From Cinnamomum chago (lineage: Eukaryota > Streptophyta > Magnoliopsida > Laurales > Lauraceae): a DNA stretch of 64,000 nt. The notes under the pieces were generated by a model. The model ran no database searches, was not told where the DNA came from, and saw nothing but the letters and a program-made list of their open reading frames with translations. A program made the position numbers and the translations under genes. The stretch spans positions 6,632,001 to 6,696,000 of the forward strand of contig CP142451.1 in the NCBI GenBank assembly GCA_038049695.1. Direction: 5' to 3'. Shown here piece after piece: positions 25,641 to 37,915 of the stretch (its first letter is position 1; each line of letters opens with the position of its first letter).

Positions 25641-25800
25641 CAGACGAAATTTTGTTTTCGTCTCCTATACTTTTGAGAAAAAATGAAAACAAATGATAAA
25701 ATTTATATTTCGTCCTCTTTGGGTGTTCTTTTAAGACAAAAAAAAAAAAAAAATTCGTCATCAAATTTCGTCACAACAGCCTAGATTTCTTGTAGTGGTC

Positions 25801-28569
25801 TCATCCTTGCCCCTGGATCTTGAAGAGTGAATAATACGTGATTGATCTCTCATAGACAGTCACATATCTTCACACCAGTGCCTAATTCAAGCCGACGGTG
25901 TCTTTATCGCGTTTGTAGCAGCCAACTCATTTAGATCCCTCTTTATCACGTTTGTAGCAACCAACTCATTTAGATCCGTGCTTCTGCTGCATCTATAACC
26001 TTCTATATGAAATGTTTTGAATTACCATAAGTCAGTTTAATTTTAAAGCTCCTGTAGAACCATAGCATATTATAATTCTATTTTAATTATTTAGTTTTGA
26101 CAGCATTTTTGCAGTTAAGTCTCACTAGAATTTCAAAAAAAGAAACCAATATACCTTAAAATGAGAAATTTTGAAAATGACATTTTTTAACCTTGAATGT
26201 TGAATCTGGAAGCATCTCTCTATATGGAAACACCTGAAAAGTCTTCACTAGTCAGTGGATCCTTGGAATCTGTCATTTTCTGTAGATTCAAAATGAGCAA
26301 ATTTCTTTTTATTCCTTTTTTAAAATTTAATTTAACTAGGGTAGATGTTGAGTGCCTCCAGGTTCAGCTGCACTAATTTCTAACAAGTACATCTTCAGAT
26401 AGTGTACCTGTTAATTTCCAAGTCTTGTCGGTCCCAATAATAATGTAATATACAAGTCTGGATTCTTCTCACCTGTGTCCAACGGTTCTAGCTTTTTAAT
26501 AAAACTCACATGCTTATCTTACAAGTTGCATGAAACAAAATGTCAACAAGGTAGGTGATTTCCATTTTATTACTCTGGCCATCTACCAATAATCACAGGC
26601 CACAACACTGTTTTTTGGTGGTTAGTTAAGAGAAATGATCGAATGAATCTTAGTCAACTTGCATGGATGAGTTGACCCCTTGTTTGAACAATAATACAGT
26701 TTCCTTAATTAGTGTCCTTTCCGAGTTCATTTTGTGTTTTTCTTCCATAAGATTCAAAAGAGTTATTTTCAGCAAGATTAGCTGCATGGGTTGTTCACTC
26801 CAGTCAATAGCTTGTAAAATCTAACATTTATTTTGAGTTTCTTTGCGCTGCGCTGGTTTGATGTTTGCTTAACTTGTCACTAGAGTTCATCACAGCCATT
26901 CATTAATAGGAATACAAATGGGTTAGACCCGGGTCGGATCCATGGTGGATCTAGACATTGATCTGGATTTGAATCTCATATGCGACTTGTGTGCTGTATA
27001 TATTCAAATCCGGCATCAATTTAAAAATAAGGGATCCTTCCAAATTTAGGTTCGAAATAAAATGTAGAGTCCATAAAGAGCTTCAAAATAAAAATTAAAA
27101 ATTTTAAACATACAAGTGGGTCGAAGCCATGCAGTTTCTTAAAACCTATACATACTTTTAATATGTGAATGCAATCGTCTTAAATATGGATCCCTAAGAT
27201 GGAATATATACAGATTCAAATCCTAGAATTTCTCCCGAATCCAAAAGAAATTTCTTATCCGCTTTATTTAGAATCAAAGACCAAGATAATCAAATACGTA
27301 TTCTGCAAACCCTATTCTTTACTTGATTGAAAATATTGGTTCTTTAGCATTAGGAACACTAAATCTTCAATATATTGAATGCTGGACCAACCATCGACTG
27401 GTGAAGGCTAATGTTGATTTTGATCCTAGTTTAACCAGTCCATTCTAGCCGAATAGTGACATTAGCATGACTTGTAATTTTATATAAACAAACATAAAAA
27501 TAGGAAATATTCTACAATACGTTTTAAAAGTAGAGAAACGAAAAGACTGCAGGGTCTTAAAAGTAATGGATAGAAAGTTCTAAGAGTTGCAATTTGAAGT
27601 TTTGAAAATAAAACTAATAACAAGTCAAAGATTGCTGTGTTTTTTAAATTTTACAGGCAAGTTTGAACGGTTTGAACAGTTGAAATGGTGAACTGCACAA
27701 TTTATTAGTGTTATGGAGGAACTAGACAGCAAACGTATATGAGGAACCTTTTTCTTCTTCTTTTTGGTTAAAAAACCTCAACTTGGAGGGATTGGCCAGT
27801 TGGGTCCAAATTTTAAAACACAAGCTCTTCTGTGTTCTTTCCAAAAAAAATGCTCTCCTGTGTTATCAAGTTATCAAAAGCAATTCAATAGCCCTTCAGT
27901 TTGAATGCATTTTCTAGTATTTGTATTCAACTGTCCGGAGTCATTGCACAACCTCAATGGAAAGGACTTGTTTTGTTTCATGTAATTGAATAGTTAACAT
28001 TGAAGAAACAAACGTGGATTTTTATAAATGGCCATCAATTCATCTCTCCTTTAATGGAAAATGAATTGTCATGAGGTAGGAAATGAATACTCAGCCACCA
28101 CCTTAACAATTCAAATCCTAAAAAAAGGTTTTGTGGGGTTCATTTGTTGGACTAAAGGGGTCCTTGGGTTGAGACTATAACCCATGTTCCTGCATCTTTA
28201 AGTATAACAGAAGCTCACAAGTTCACATGAATCAGCCTCACAGACCTACTAATGTAAACACTAGTGTTACTGATATTGCTGTTGATCCAGCATATTGACT
28301 GTGCTGAAGTTGTAGTAACCTAGTTGTGAATCAACCACACTAGTCATATGTTTAACCATATGATCAGTCCCCAAAAGAGATGGATCATTCCATTTAGTAA
28401 AACAAATTTATTGATATGAGTCTCCCTTTCTATTATAATTAAATAAATCTTATTTATATATTATATTAGCTATAAAATAATATCATTCACATTAGAGGGA
28501 GTCGGCAGTGAGGAAGAATGTGATAAAGATGCAATCCAGCGCATGATGAGGCATTTCTCTAGTTTCAAT
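25801..28569. other. Intergenic, nothing beyond a hAT-like fragment
   Basis: No gene could be supported. A fragment starting near 26905 (TACAAATGGGTTAGACCCGGG) resembles one end of a non-autonomous hAT element of the type seen elsewhere in the window; its other end was not found. Confidence 0.5.
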
Positions 28570-28719
28570 CAAAAAGAGGGAAAGGGGGAAGAATTAAATC
28601 AACTATCATACTAAAAAGGGAATTGAATTAAATGGACTGTCATCAAAAAGAGGGAAAGGGGGAAGAATTAAATCGACTATCATACTAAAGAGGGAATTGA
28701 ATTAAAATGCACTGTCATA

Positions 28720-28773
<54 letters not shown>
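28570..28773 (+). repeat. 74-bp tandem duplication followed by (CT)n microsatellite
   Basis: A 74-bp unit starting CAAAAAGAGGGAAAGG occurs at 28570 and again at 28644 with few differences. A CT run of about 50 bp follows at 28723-28773. Confidence 0.92.
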
Positions 28774-28776
<3 letters not shown>

Positions 28777-30035
28777 CTTGTGCTGGCATCTCCATCCTTG
28801 CATATACATTAATTGTAGCATCCTTCTATGTGAGACTGACTATGCATGAATCCTGCAGATGAAGACTGGACTAGAAATAAAATGGGAATAGAGTCACAGA
28901 CATAGTGAATTAAATATTTAGGGTTAAGGGATGAGCTAAGATTGTCTTGTAGGGCACAAGGATGATCGACCAATAATGTTAGACCCACTTCTGTAAACTT
29001 AAATTGGCCATTCAAAAAAGACACCTTTCCTTAGAGTCGTCGTAAGATTTCACTTCAATAGTCCACAATCAAAATGATAACTTTTACAATATTTTGAGAA
29101 AATATTATAAACATTTAAATAATTTGCAGAGATCAATTTGACTGTAGGCATTTATCATATTGGATTGAAGTTTCTTATAGAAAAAGGGAGCAATCCTATT
29201 GTGACCTAGTAATTAACTATTTCAAGATCCTCAATGTTATGTAGAGATAAGGGGGCCAAAAAGAAGAAATGAAAACAATGAGTTAGAGTAGAGTTTCACA
29301 ACAGTAGGCCCACTTACGAAATATCTAAATCATTGGAAAAAAGGCCTCGCTTAGCATATAAACGCTATCAAATTTCACTAAAATAATTAACCTTCAAATC
29401 GATACCTTTAAAAACACCTAAATAAAATATTATAAATAATTCATGAAATCATACCCATTAAATGCCAATTGTGAAAAAGGATCAACTGAGTCCAATTGTG
29501 TAGAGCTGCCCAAGAGTTGGGCGTCTCAAGTCAGTAAAGAGGGGTAAAAGAGGAGGATGATGACATAGACTCAATATGGAAGTGATTTTAACAAATGAGG
29601 TTGGTTGACATGCATGGGTTTTTAATTTCTACCTTTTTTCACCTTGCACTATTTGCCTCTTGTCAATGATGATGTGGATATAATAAGGATAAAGGGTGAA
29701 AATGGATATAGTTAGATCGGTTGGATCAAAGCAAAGAAAACCAATTGAAACCGTCCGATCGGATCGAAAACAGCAGAACCATTACGTCAATACTACTAAT
29801 CAAGTGGGCGCACAAAAGTCAAACAAAGGAAAGTCATATTTTGTATCATGTGCACATTGACGAGTCCAACCATTTCTATACCCAAAAGATAACACTATTA
29901 GTTTACATCAAATTATGACCATTCAATAAAATCAATTTTTACCCTTATAGTCCATTGTATATCTATCACCCATCAAGAGTGTTGGGTCCATATGTTTTAA
30001 GTGATCTTGGCCCTTCACTCTCTCAATGCTAGACC
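28774..30035. other. Intergenic, nothing recognised
   Basis: AT-rich with short open frames of 65-71 codons that show no family features. No RNA gene or bounded element seen. Confidence 0.55.
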
Positions 30036-30043
30036 CAATATAT

Positions 30044-30439
30044 TAGGGGTGTATACGGATCAGTTTGGTGTTGATTGAGCTCATTCCGTCAACAATCCGT
30101 TGCCTATGGATTGATGGATTTAGAATCCGCCACCAATCTGCGGCTGTTAAAAACCGATCTGTGGAGGACCAGATCAGATCGGATTAGATTAATCCGTTCA
30201 ATCTGTTCAACCTAATGATAAAAAAAAGATATTAAACATGTTGTAAAAAATTTCATATTTCACTCATTTAATTTTTCTTCTCATTTTACATTTAGACCCT
30301 TTAAAATTTATTGTAATGAAACCCGCGACGATCCGATTCTAACCGTTATGAGATTTCCAATCCGTTTACCTTAAAAATGCAAAGATCACATCGGATCAAA
30401 ACCATTTTAGGGATCTACCGAAGTTTTTGTGCACCCCTA
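30044..30439. mobile_element. Non-autonomous hAT-like element
   Basis: The ends are TAGGGGTGTA on the left and TGCACCCCTA on the right. The flanks CAATATAT (30036-30043) and CACTACAT (30440-30447) match at six of eight positions, consistent with an eroded 8-bp target duplication. Its right part was later copied by a local tandem duplication. Confidence 0.65.
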
Positions 30440-30815
30440 CACTACATGAGATGGTTCTGATTCCCGGGCAAAGTCAGAGAAAAGGTCTCTATCTTTCTAA
30501 AAAAAAGTGACTACCAAAAAAGAGAAGGAAGTGTCCTTTTAAAAATTTTCTTCTTATTTTACATTCAGACATCTTATGTTATATTTAGATTATTTAAATT
30601 TTTTTTAATAAAATCCATCAACGATCCAACTCTAACGGGTTATAAGATTTTTAATCTGATTATCTTAAAAAAACAAAGATCAGATGTGATCAAAATCATA
30701 TTACGGATCAAGGGAAGTTTTTGTGCACCCCTAAAACGCATGGGATGGTTCTGATTCCTGGGCAAAGTCGGAGAAAAGGTCTCTGTCTTTCTAAACAGAA
30801 GTGACTACCAAAAAG
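30265..30815 (+). repeat. Local tandem duplication, period about 294 bp
   Basis: The blocks GAAGTTTTTGTGCACCCCTA, GATGGTTCTGATTCC, GGGCAAAGTC and GTGACTACCAAAAA occur in the same order in two adjacent units (about 30265-30525 and 30545-30815). The unit includes the right end of the hAT-like element and its flank, so the duplication came after that insertion. The second unit ends about 310 bp upstream of the PADRE start codon. Confidence 0.88.
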
Positions 30816-30917
30816 AGAAAAACGTGGACCGGACACAGTATTCTAGTGTACCAGTTTTATATGAATGGTCGGTTAGATTTTTTCTTGTAATCTCACATGG
30901 CATAAAATATTCAACGC

Positions 30918-30985
30918 CGTCATCTTTGACGCACCCATGCAATACGCTCTTTTAACAAACAAAATCCTTGACTTTCCAAAGTCAA
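30918..30985. promoter_or_regulatory. W-box / TGACG cluster upstream of PADRE gene
   Basis: The inverted repeat TTGACTTTCCAAAGTCAA (30968-30985) has two W-box cores (TTGACT) facing each other on perfect 8-bp arms. Just upstream, CGTCA (30918-30922) and TTTGACG (30925-30931) form a second inverted TGACG pair, one half of which is also a W-box core. The cluster sits 28-95 bp upstream of the TATA box. W boxes bind WRKY factors and TGACG binds TGA-type bZIP factors, both linked to stress and pathogen responses; function here is inferred. Confidence 0.6.
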
Positions 30986-31012
30986 AATCCCATGCATCCT
31001 CCTATATAGGCC

Positions 31013-31018
31013 CTTGAG
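31013..31018 (+). promoter_or_regulatory. TATA box of PADRE gene
   Basis: CCTATATAGG contains TATATA 108 bp upstream of the ATG, followed by a pyrimidine-rich leader ending in CTTCTTCTT repeats. No ATG lies between. Confidence 0.65.
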
Positions 31019-31125
31019 AAAGATAAGACTCTCATCACCACCACAGACAAATCAGAGATACATCTCTCCCTCTCTCCTTCTCCTTCTTCTTCTTCTTCTT
31101 CTACTTCTTGAAATTATATTACATC

Positions 31126-31728
31126 ATGGGCAATGGTCTCTCACCTTGTTGCACCCCAAGTTCAATGACCTCAGTTAAGCTGGTCTTCTATGAAGGAACC
31201 ATTAGGACCCTCAAAGGAAAGCGGCTTGCCGGGGAGGTCATGTTCCAGTTCCCGGACAAGATCATCTGCCACGCTGACTCCTTCTACATCGGTCACCGGA
31301 TCCCCGCCCTATCAATTGAGGATGAGCTAGTTCAGGGGGAGACCTACTTTGTCCTTCCGGTGGACCGTTTCGCATGCCAGATCCTTTCAGCCACTTCCCT
31401 CTCTGCATTGGCTCCAAATTCTAATAAGCGTGCACCCATCCCCTTTGGTGACTTCCCCTTCCAGTATGTTAAGGGCGCCGATGGCCGGATGCTGATCAAG
31501 GTGTCACCGGAATTCATCATGAGTCTCATCTTGAAAGATGGTGAATCGGGGTGCAATGGGTCCACAAGCATTCTCTGCAGCACGCCAGAGTTGAGAAAGC
31601 ATTATGCGCAGCTGGTCGGGTCGAAAGAGCAGGTGTGGTCGCCGAAGCTGGAGACAATTGCAGAGAGGAAGGCTAGATTTTCACCTTCCAGAGTGTTCGG
31701 GTTTGAAAGGAGATCTGGAAGAAGCTGA
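31126..31728 (+). CDS. DUF4228 / PADRE domain protein
   Basis: An intronless gene of 200 residues. It begins MGNGLSPCC, which gives a glycine at position 2 for N-myristoylation and cysteines 8-9 as possible palmitoylation sites, so membrane attachment is likely. The conserved PADRE block follows: VKLVFYEGTIRTLKGKRLAGE, then FPDKIICHADSFYIGHRIPALSIEDEL as adjoining parts and GETYFVLPVDRF. The C-terminus is basic and rich in Ser and Arg, with a short conserved WSPKLETIAERKARF-like stretch typical of the family. The biochemical role of the domain is not established; family members are commonly responsive to pathogens and abiotic stress. ATG 31126 is chosen because it is the first ATG after the TATA box and gives the family's usual N-terminus. 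Codon use is G/C-richer than the AT-rich surroundings, as for a real gene. Confidence 0.93.
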   Translation: MGNGLSPCCTPSSMTSVKLVFYEGTIRTLKGKRLAGEVMFQFPDKIICHADSFYIGHRIPALSIEDELVQGETYFVLPVDRFACQILSATSLSALAPNSNKRAPIPFGDFPFQYVKGADGRMLIKVSPEFIMSLILKDGESGCNGSTSILCSTPELRKHYAQLVGSKEQVWSPKLETIAERKARFSPSRVFGFERRSGRS

Positions 31729-32069
31729 CTGGTCAACACCTTTCCTTTAGAAGTAGAAAATACCGTTTCTAGATTTTTTATATATATATACATACCCAAA
31801 CGATGTACATTTTAGAGAAGAAATATTCAATGGTGAAGAATAACAAATGACTATATTATTCATGTTGTTTTTGTTCATGTCTCTGTCTTTGTTATTATTT
31901 GAAGATGGACCTCTTTTAAAAGATTAAAGGTTTGTAGATTATTACTTTTATGGTTTACTAAGTAATCAATGATGACTAGAATCTATAATTTTGTAGTTTA
32001 GAATAGTAATATGGTTGTGTTTAGGTGTGGGTCAATTGCAGCTAGCTATTTCAAATGCTTTTGTTAGCT
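31729..32069. other. 3' flank of PADRE gene
   Basis: AT-rich 3' untranslated and flanking sequence with a TATATATATA run near 31780. No further gene seen. Confidence 0.55.
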
Positions 32070-32880
32070 AGATTGGATGGTTATCTATTGTATTTTGTAA
32101 TTTGGCCATCATATGAGATAATAATCATACAGGAAAGGTTTCTAATTTTCATCTTGAAGTTGATCCGGTTATAATTGGGAGTCTCTCCAAACTCATACTG
32201 GAAAAGACAAATACACATTCTGCAAAAATATTCAAACTGAGAATGCTTTGGATAGTTATCTAGCTATTCTATTGTGTAATTTGAGCATCATAAAATAAGA
32301 ATTATATAGGCAAGGACAATCCCTCTTTTTTTTCCTTTTTCTTTTTTGTTCCTTCAAGTTTTCACCTTCAAGTTGATCTAGTGAGAATGCTTTGGATAGT
32401 TATCTAGTGTAATTTGAGCATCATAAAATAAGAATCATATAGGCAAGGACAAACCCTCTTATTTTTCCTTTTTCTTTTTTGTTCTTTCAAGTTTTCACCT
32501 TCAAGTTGATCCAGTAAATTGGGTGTTTTTTATTCGGAAGGAAAGATTTAAGTCGGGACATTGGCTTCTAACTCATGAGAAGTCCATGTTGGATCATCCA
32601 AAGCTCACAAGCCCAGGAAAAACAAATCTGAGGAGATTAGGAAATCCAATCCCTATGACAATAGGAAACCCAAACTTGATTCTTTCCTTATCATCTCCAA
32701 ACCAACAGTAGAAATCATCACAAATATCCCTGCTTAAATATTCAAGCTGAGGATATTTTCTTTGGTTATCTATTATTTTGTGTAATTTGAGAATCATGAA
32801 ATAAAGATCATATATTTATATTCATATATATAGGAAAGGACAGACCTTTTTTTTTCAAATCTTCATCTTAAATTCGATCC
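32070..32880 (+). repeat. Four dispersed copies of a ~60-140 bp unit
   Basis: Related blocks start near 32080, 32255, 32398 and 32764, each reading GTTATCTA followed by TGTAATTTGAGCATCAT or a close variant, then ATATAGG or ATACAGG. The second and third copies also share the following pyrimidine-rich stretch and CTTCAAGTTGATC, forming a clear tandem pair of about 145 bp. Confidence 0.8.
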
Positions 32881-35800
32881 TTCAAAAATATTCAAACTGA
32901 GGAAGTTGTGTGGGTTGAGTCATGTTATAGGACTCTATATGCAGGCAAGCACACACTTATATTTAATTGGTTTTTAAATTGATGTATGCTCTGATCACGA
33001 TTTAAAGTGCACTTGGCACAACTATAATAAATCCAACCTACTCATACCACATGCCTCCCCTGCCCTAATGGATTGCCTCTCGTCCATATTTCACTTTAAT
33101 GGATGAGTGTCATACCATTGGATTGTTCACCGGCAAATTTTTCACAAGAGTCAATCACTTGGTCCAAGTGATCAATCCAATATTTGTGGTTTCCACTCCA
33201 ATTGAAGTGAGAATTTTTTTGGTTCTCTCACATCCACATGCATGTCATGGCTAACTTACATTCATGAATCGTTGCTTTATGTGTGCGTTTCAGAAAAATG
33301 GTGCATATTAATGCAGCCCATATAAGCAGGGCCCATATTTAGCCCAAAACTCAACTGAAGGGACAAGGCAAATCAAGATTTGGTAAGAGTGTAAGTCTTT
33401 TTTAATTGGCAAAATCTTGTTTTCTCATGTTCAAGTCAAGTTATATTGAATCTTGATTAGTTTAATATTTGAGTAGTTGATATTTGAATAATAAATTGAG
33501 GAGAGATTAGGATTTAGATTTCTTTATTTTTAATCTTACTTTTGATTTTTTTTTTTTTTTTAAAGGAGAAGCAAAAGATGAAAATTATCAGAGTTTTTTC
33601 AATAAAATTGGTGCAATGATTGTTGTTGAGTTGTTCTTCCCTTTCATTCATGAGGAACTAGAGCCAGCCCTTTGGTGTGAGACCACCTATTATCCTTTCT
33701 TGCTTTTTGGACGGGAATCACATGCTCTTTTAACTGAGGTTGGGTGAAAAGTTGCCTTTGACAGAATCAAGGAAGCCTTTGGCAGAATCACATGTTCTTC
33801 CCTTTCCAAGGGCAACCTAGTATCTGTGGTGGATATGTTTGCCTCCGGTTGCTGCCTCTATTGGAAAAATGGCTAAGAGCAACACTAGTTTTTATCTACT
33901 TTGAGCAAAAAACTAAGTAAGACCCACTTATTTTTTTAGATGGGAATAATATAATCTACTCATTAAGGAGTGAATGAGAAATTACCTCATAAACACCACT
34001 ACTTGAACATATTAAATATGGAAACAAAAGGAAGTGGTGAACTTATTTTCCCCATTGCTTGAGAGTAAAATATTCCTTAGGTATAAATATGCTTACCTTA
34101 GTAGGAGGACCTAGACCAAGGTGGGGTCACCACCACACGCACGCGCCCCGTATCGAACCAGGCCAGGCTTGAGCACGAGTTGGGAGCTATGTTTTATTGT
34201 TGTGAGGAATTGTTTCCTAAATACTGAACTATTACTATATGTACTTGGACTGACATCCTCTATTTTTTTATTTTTTTTCTTCTTTGGTATAGCGAAGCTT
34301 GATTACCCATCCATCACCCAAGGCCTTGATTCTTATCAGAACCTCATCTCAAATCCATAAGGAAAACAAGTTGTTGTTGGAGGTCATGGGTGGTGGTCCA
34401 CATGACCACTACTTGTTTGATTTTTTGAAACAACCGTTTTTCTCCTGATTAAAGCACGTCCCTTAAAATCCCTATTCGTGCAGTAGTGGGATTGCTTTCT
34501 GTTGATGGGGAGGAAAGTGTAAACGTAGCTTATAAAAAGGGCTTGGGAACTCTCTCATCTTCACATACAATTGCTTGGCATTCCTATCGAGTGGACCACC
34601 ATTGCAATGGTTTTGATAACCAAGTCAAACTTTCTTTTAAGAAATTTTTTTTTTCTCATGCAAATTAAAGGTGGTCTTGTTAAGAGAGTTAGGGCTCCCA
34701 GGCGCCTCAGGCGCGGGCTATCTCTGTAAGCATGATGTGTTATAATAAACGAAAGTATTTAGAAAAAGAAAGAAAAACTAGAATTTTTAATTTCTCCTGA
34801 ATTAATAAAGAAAAAGTAGAGTTTTTACTTTAGAAAAATATTGAAGTTGACCTTGTGGATCCAACTCATCAATCTCTGATGGATGGAAAAGGTATGGATT
34901 TACAGCCTTGAATACATATATATGTTTCATGACTATATGCTTATAAAGCTTGACTTAATCTTATGTTAATACTTCCATTATTGAAACATTCCTTCCCCTT
35001 GGATCTTCTTGTAATATTAGTCTCCATTTTCTCCAATTCTTTTGAGTGATTGCTTCATGGAAGTCACATCCTCAATATAAAAAAGAAAAAAAAAAAGAGA
35101 AGGCAACTACAAGTTATAGAAATAGAAAATCACCCATCTATCCTCTTTTTATTTTCATCTTGCCGTTTCCTTTCTTTTCTGGTCTTCCTTACGCTCTAGA
35201 TTTTCCAATTCCTTTTTTCTTTTCTTTATGAAATCTTTCTTCTTTCTAGATTCCCTTCTTCATAAATTATAGATATTTGACTTTGTTTGTTCTAGAAGAT
35301 GCCCTCCAGCCAATTCGCTTTCCATGGAAATACTTTCCCTTCTTCATTGACCCTTTCTATATTTTCTTGTCTTCTTACCTTTGAAATCAAGAGTTTCTAG
35401 TTAATAAGCACTTCATAATTTATTTCTGGACAGAATTAGAGATTTGATTAATATTTGAATAACCTGAGATCCCCCAGGAGAAATTTCTTCTTCATCATCT
35501 TGGGACTTGTTTATTCCTCTATATGGTTGATTGCAAGTGATTTTAGGTTAGTTTTTCCATAATTATTATGGAACTTTGCTTCTTTTTTATTTGTTTAACA
35601 AGCATGAGCTATGGAACAGCCCTTCGTTACGAAGTATAGATGCTAACCATTAATAGGCCAGATCTATATTCAAATGGTATCATAGCAGATTGATCGACAT
35701 CAATTTAGTATTGAATCCAAAAATATTGTCTGGTCTCTGAATTGTGTTCTGTCCTCCTGCCCACGTTTCCTCATGGTCAATGTAGAGTCGAGGAAGAATT

Positions 35801-37372
35801 CAGGAGGATGAGCAACAAGCACTTGTAGTTTATTGTATACTAAAAAAAAAAAAAAGTGATTTTTAGAGGCAAAAAAGAACACATTTAACGGAGATTTCTT
35901 AAAGTTTCATATACTCGACGAAAACGGCACTTTTAGAGGCGAAAAAAAATAAAAAAAAAACGCCGCTAAAGATCACTTTCTTTGTAGTTTATACTAAGCA
36001 TGCCACATACCAGCAGGTTGTCCTAAATGCCAGATCTATTTGACAAGCACATCCAATGGGTTAGATAGACCTATCCTGAATCTGGTGAGGAATTCGAAGG
36101 TGGCAATATTATGATCAAGACATTGAAGAAGGATGCATAGTTGACGATGGTTCGAAAGATCTAGTAATTCGAAAATCTTATTACACCAAAGAAACTGAAA
36201 GAGGGTGAGTGGCTGTGGACCAACCAGCATCTTCTACACCATATAAACCTCCGAGGAAAGCTGTGTGGCTTCTTAATTGTTGATGGCACCAGTTGCTAGA
36301 ATTTCATTGCAAAAGATGCATTGAATAAGCTACAGCTCCATGTAGAAAAGGACCCTTCAGCCTGAGCTTTGAGGACCGTCAAAAGGACTCGATGGGACTT
36401 TCTGCTATTTCCATGGATTGTTTTGAGTAAATTAGTACATAGACGCAAAAGATGCATTAATATATGAGGACTGTTTTGAGGCCCAATTAATTCTAGGACC
36501 TCCTAGACGCATGTATGGGTCCTATACTCCCAATCATAATGCCTTTAAAACTTCAAAGCTTGGTCCCAACAAAGGATCTTTTCACTCTTCATCTTTGGAT
36601 GTGATCACGAGTCCATCTACATTACAATGGCAATATGGTACTCGAACCAAATTTTTGGAAGAAACTTTTCATTAGTGATAATTTTGTGAAAACTTTCGAA
36701 AATTTCAAACCCATGATTATTAAGCATTTAAGCTTTACCAGTTTACACATTGGGTATACATATTAGCAAAGCTGTCTGTGTTCTTGACATGGCTCATGGC
36801 CCAATCATCCTTTTCATGGATAAAGCCCAAACCTATTGAGTATAACTTTTAGAAAAGTTCACATCTCACAACAGATTTATTTTGGGAAGAGCAAAAACCA
36901 CCTGGATTTGTAGCTTGAATTTGAGCAACACGAATCTTCAAGATGACGGCATGATTTTCTCCTTTGCTCCTTTCCCTCATATCAAGAGTGATACTTGCTC
37001 TAAAATGCCAAGTTGAGATGTGGGTATTTCATTTCCATAAAACATCATTTTTCGTGCTCAAAACAAGGCTTTTGGTTCAAAATAGATCAGAATGAAAAAG
37101 TGAAAATTCATGTTGCCAACTCTACACAGTTGGGGCATGACTTTGGTAGCGATGATGATCGTTTTTTAACTGAGCAGCTAAATTGAGCTTACCTTGGCAT
37201 CCATACTTCTGAAATAATCCATAAAAGAAAATTTGTACGATCCTTTTGAAACCCTATATAGGCCCACTTTGGCCGTGCAAGAACACATTAAGAAAAACTT
37301 GCGCCTTACGGACTACATCAATTGCACTAGATGTAAACGTTAAGTTTGCGCTGTTGGAAGTTACATTTGTTA
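32881..37372. other. Intergenic, no supported gene
   Basis: About 4.5 kb of AT-rich DNA. Apart from a small inverted-repeat element near 35853 I see no bounded feature. A GC-rich patch near 34120-34180 contains a GTATCGAACC stretch like part of a tRNA-derived promoter, but no partner box. Open frames of 60-79 codons are not supported. Confidence 0.5.
35834..35981. mobile_element. Small MITE-like inverted-repeat element
   Basis: AAAGTGATTTTTAGAGGC (35853-35870) is matched in inverted form at 35962-35979 with two mismatches. An 11-bp direct repeat TTGTAGTTTAT (35823-35833 and 35982-35992) flanks the unit and may be a target duplication. The motif TTTTAGAGGC resembles the subterminal repeats of CACTA-like elements, while an 11-bp duplication would fit a Mutator-like one, so the superfamily is open. 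Confidence 0.5.
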
Positions 37373-37389
37373 TTAATATTTTGGTACAT

Positions 37390-37558
37390 TTTTTTTTTCT
37401 ATGGGAGGGTTCTGAATTCTTTAGGCTGGACTAATTCCTCCAGGCCCAGAGAGAAGCCGAGTAAACTCCCCTATAGCACCAGTGTGGTAGTGCAGTTTTG
37501 AACCCACAACCTCCGAGTGCAAACCGTGGTCTTATGCTAACTAAGCTACCCCTTGAGG
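37390..37558 (-). mobile_element. tRNA-derived SINE with perfect 17-bp target duplication
   Basis: Read on the minus strand it begins CTCAAGGGGTAGCTTAGTTA, containing a pol III A-box, followed by GGTTCAAAACTGC as a B-box-like sequence, and ends in an A-rich tail. It is flanked by identical TTAATATTTTGGTACAT (37373-37389 and 37559-37575). A second copy of the same family lies at 45971-46125. The perfect target duplication points to a fairly recent insertion. It lies about 450 bp upstream of the polygalacturonase gene. Confidence 0.9.
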
Positions 37559-37915
37559 TTAATATTTTGGTACATGTGTCCCTCACATAATTGAGTGAAT
37601 GAACTTGATTCTTAGGCAAAGAGGGATTCAAGTTGGGGCCCACCTCATGATATTTTCTTATTTTCAAACAATAAATCCTATTTGCACTTAGATATATCCA
37701 CAACCTTGATTTCCCCAGCAATAATGGAGTAATCCATTTTAAAGCAAAACCAAACAAAGTGTTAAGACCTTTTAGAAACAATACAGCGTAGAATAATCTA
37801 ATAGTATAAAAGAGGTTACTTTTAACCATATCTGGACAAGCCAGGCAAGTGGTGGTTAGATGTAAAAACTAAAAGAAGTTGGCAATTTTGAGGTGAAGAT
37901 TTATTTGTAATACAG

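Larger units (their letters stand above)
23466..25797. mobile_element. Non-autonomous CACTA (En/Spm) element with complete ends
   Basis: The left end is CACTACAAGAAATTTGGGG and the right end is the inverse of CACTACAAGAAATCTAGG, giving a perfect 13-bp terminal inverted repeat. The flanks are GTC on both sides (23463-23465 and 25798-25800), the 3-bp target duplication expected of CACTA elements. Subterminal zones carry many copies of TTTCGTC / GACGAAA. Inside are a Cassandra-type retroelement (23804-24355), a GC-richer block of unknown origin (about 24360-24800) and a 153-bp tandem array. I see no TNP1/TNP2-like transposase. Confidence 0.9.

Noticed and set aside
34120-34190. A tRNA or SINE suggested by GTATCGAACC
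   Set aside because: No A-box at the expected distance and no fold or target duplication could be made out.
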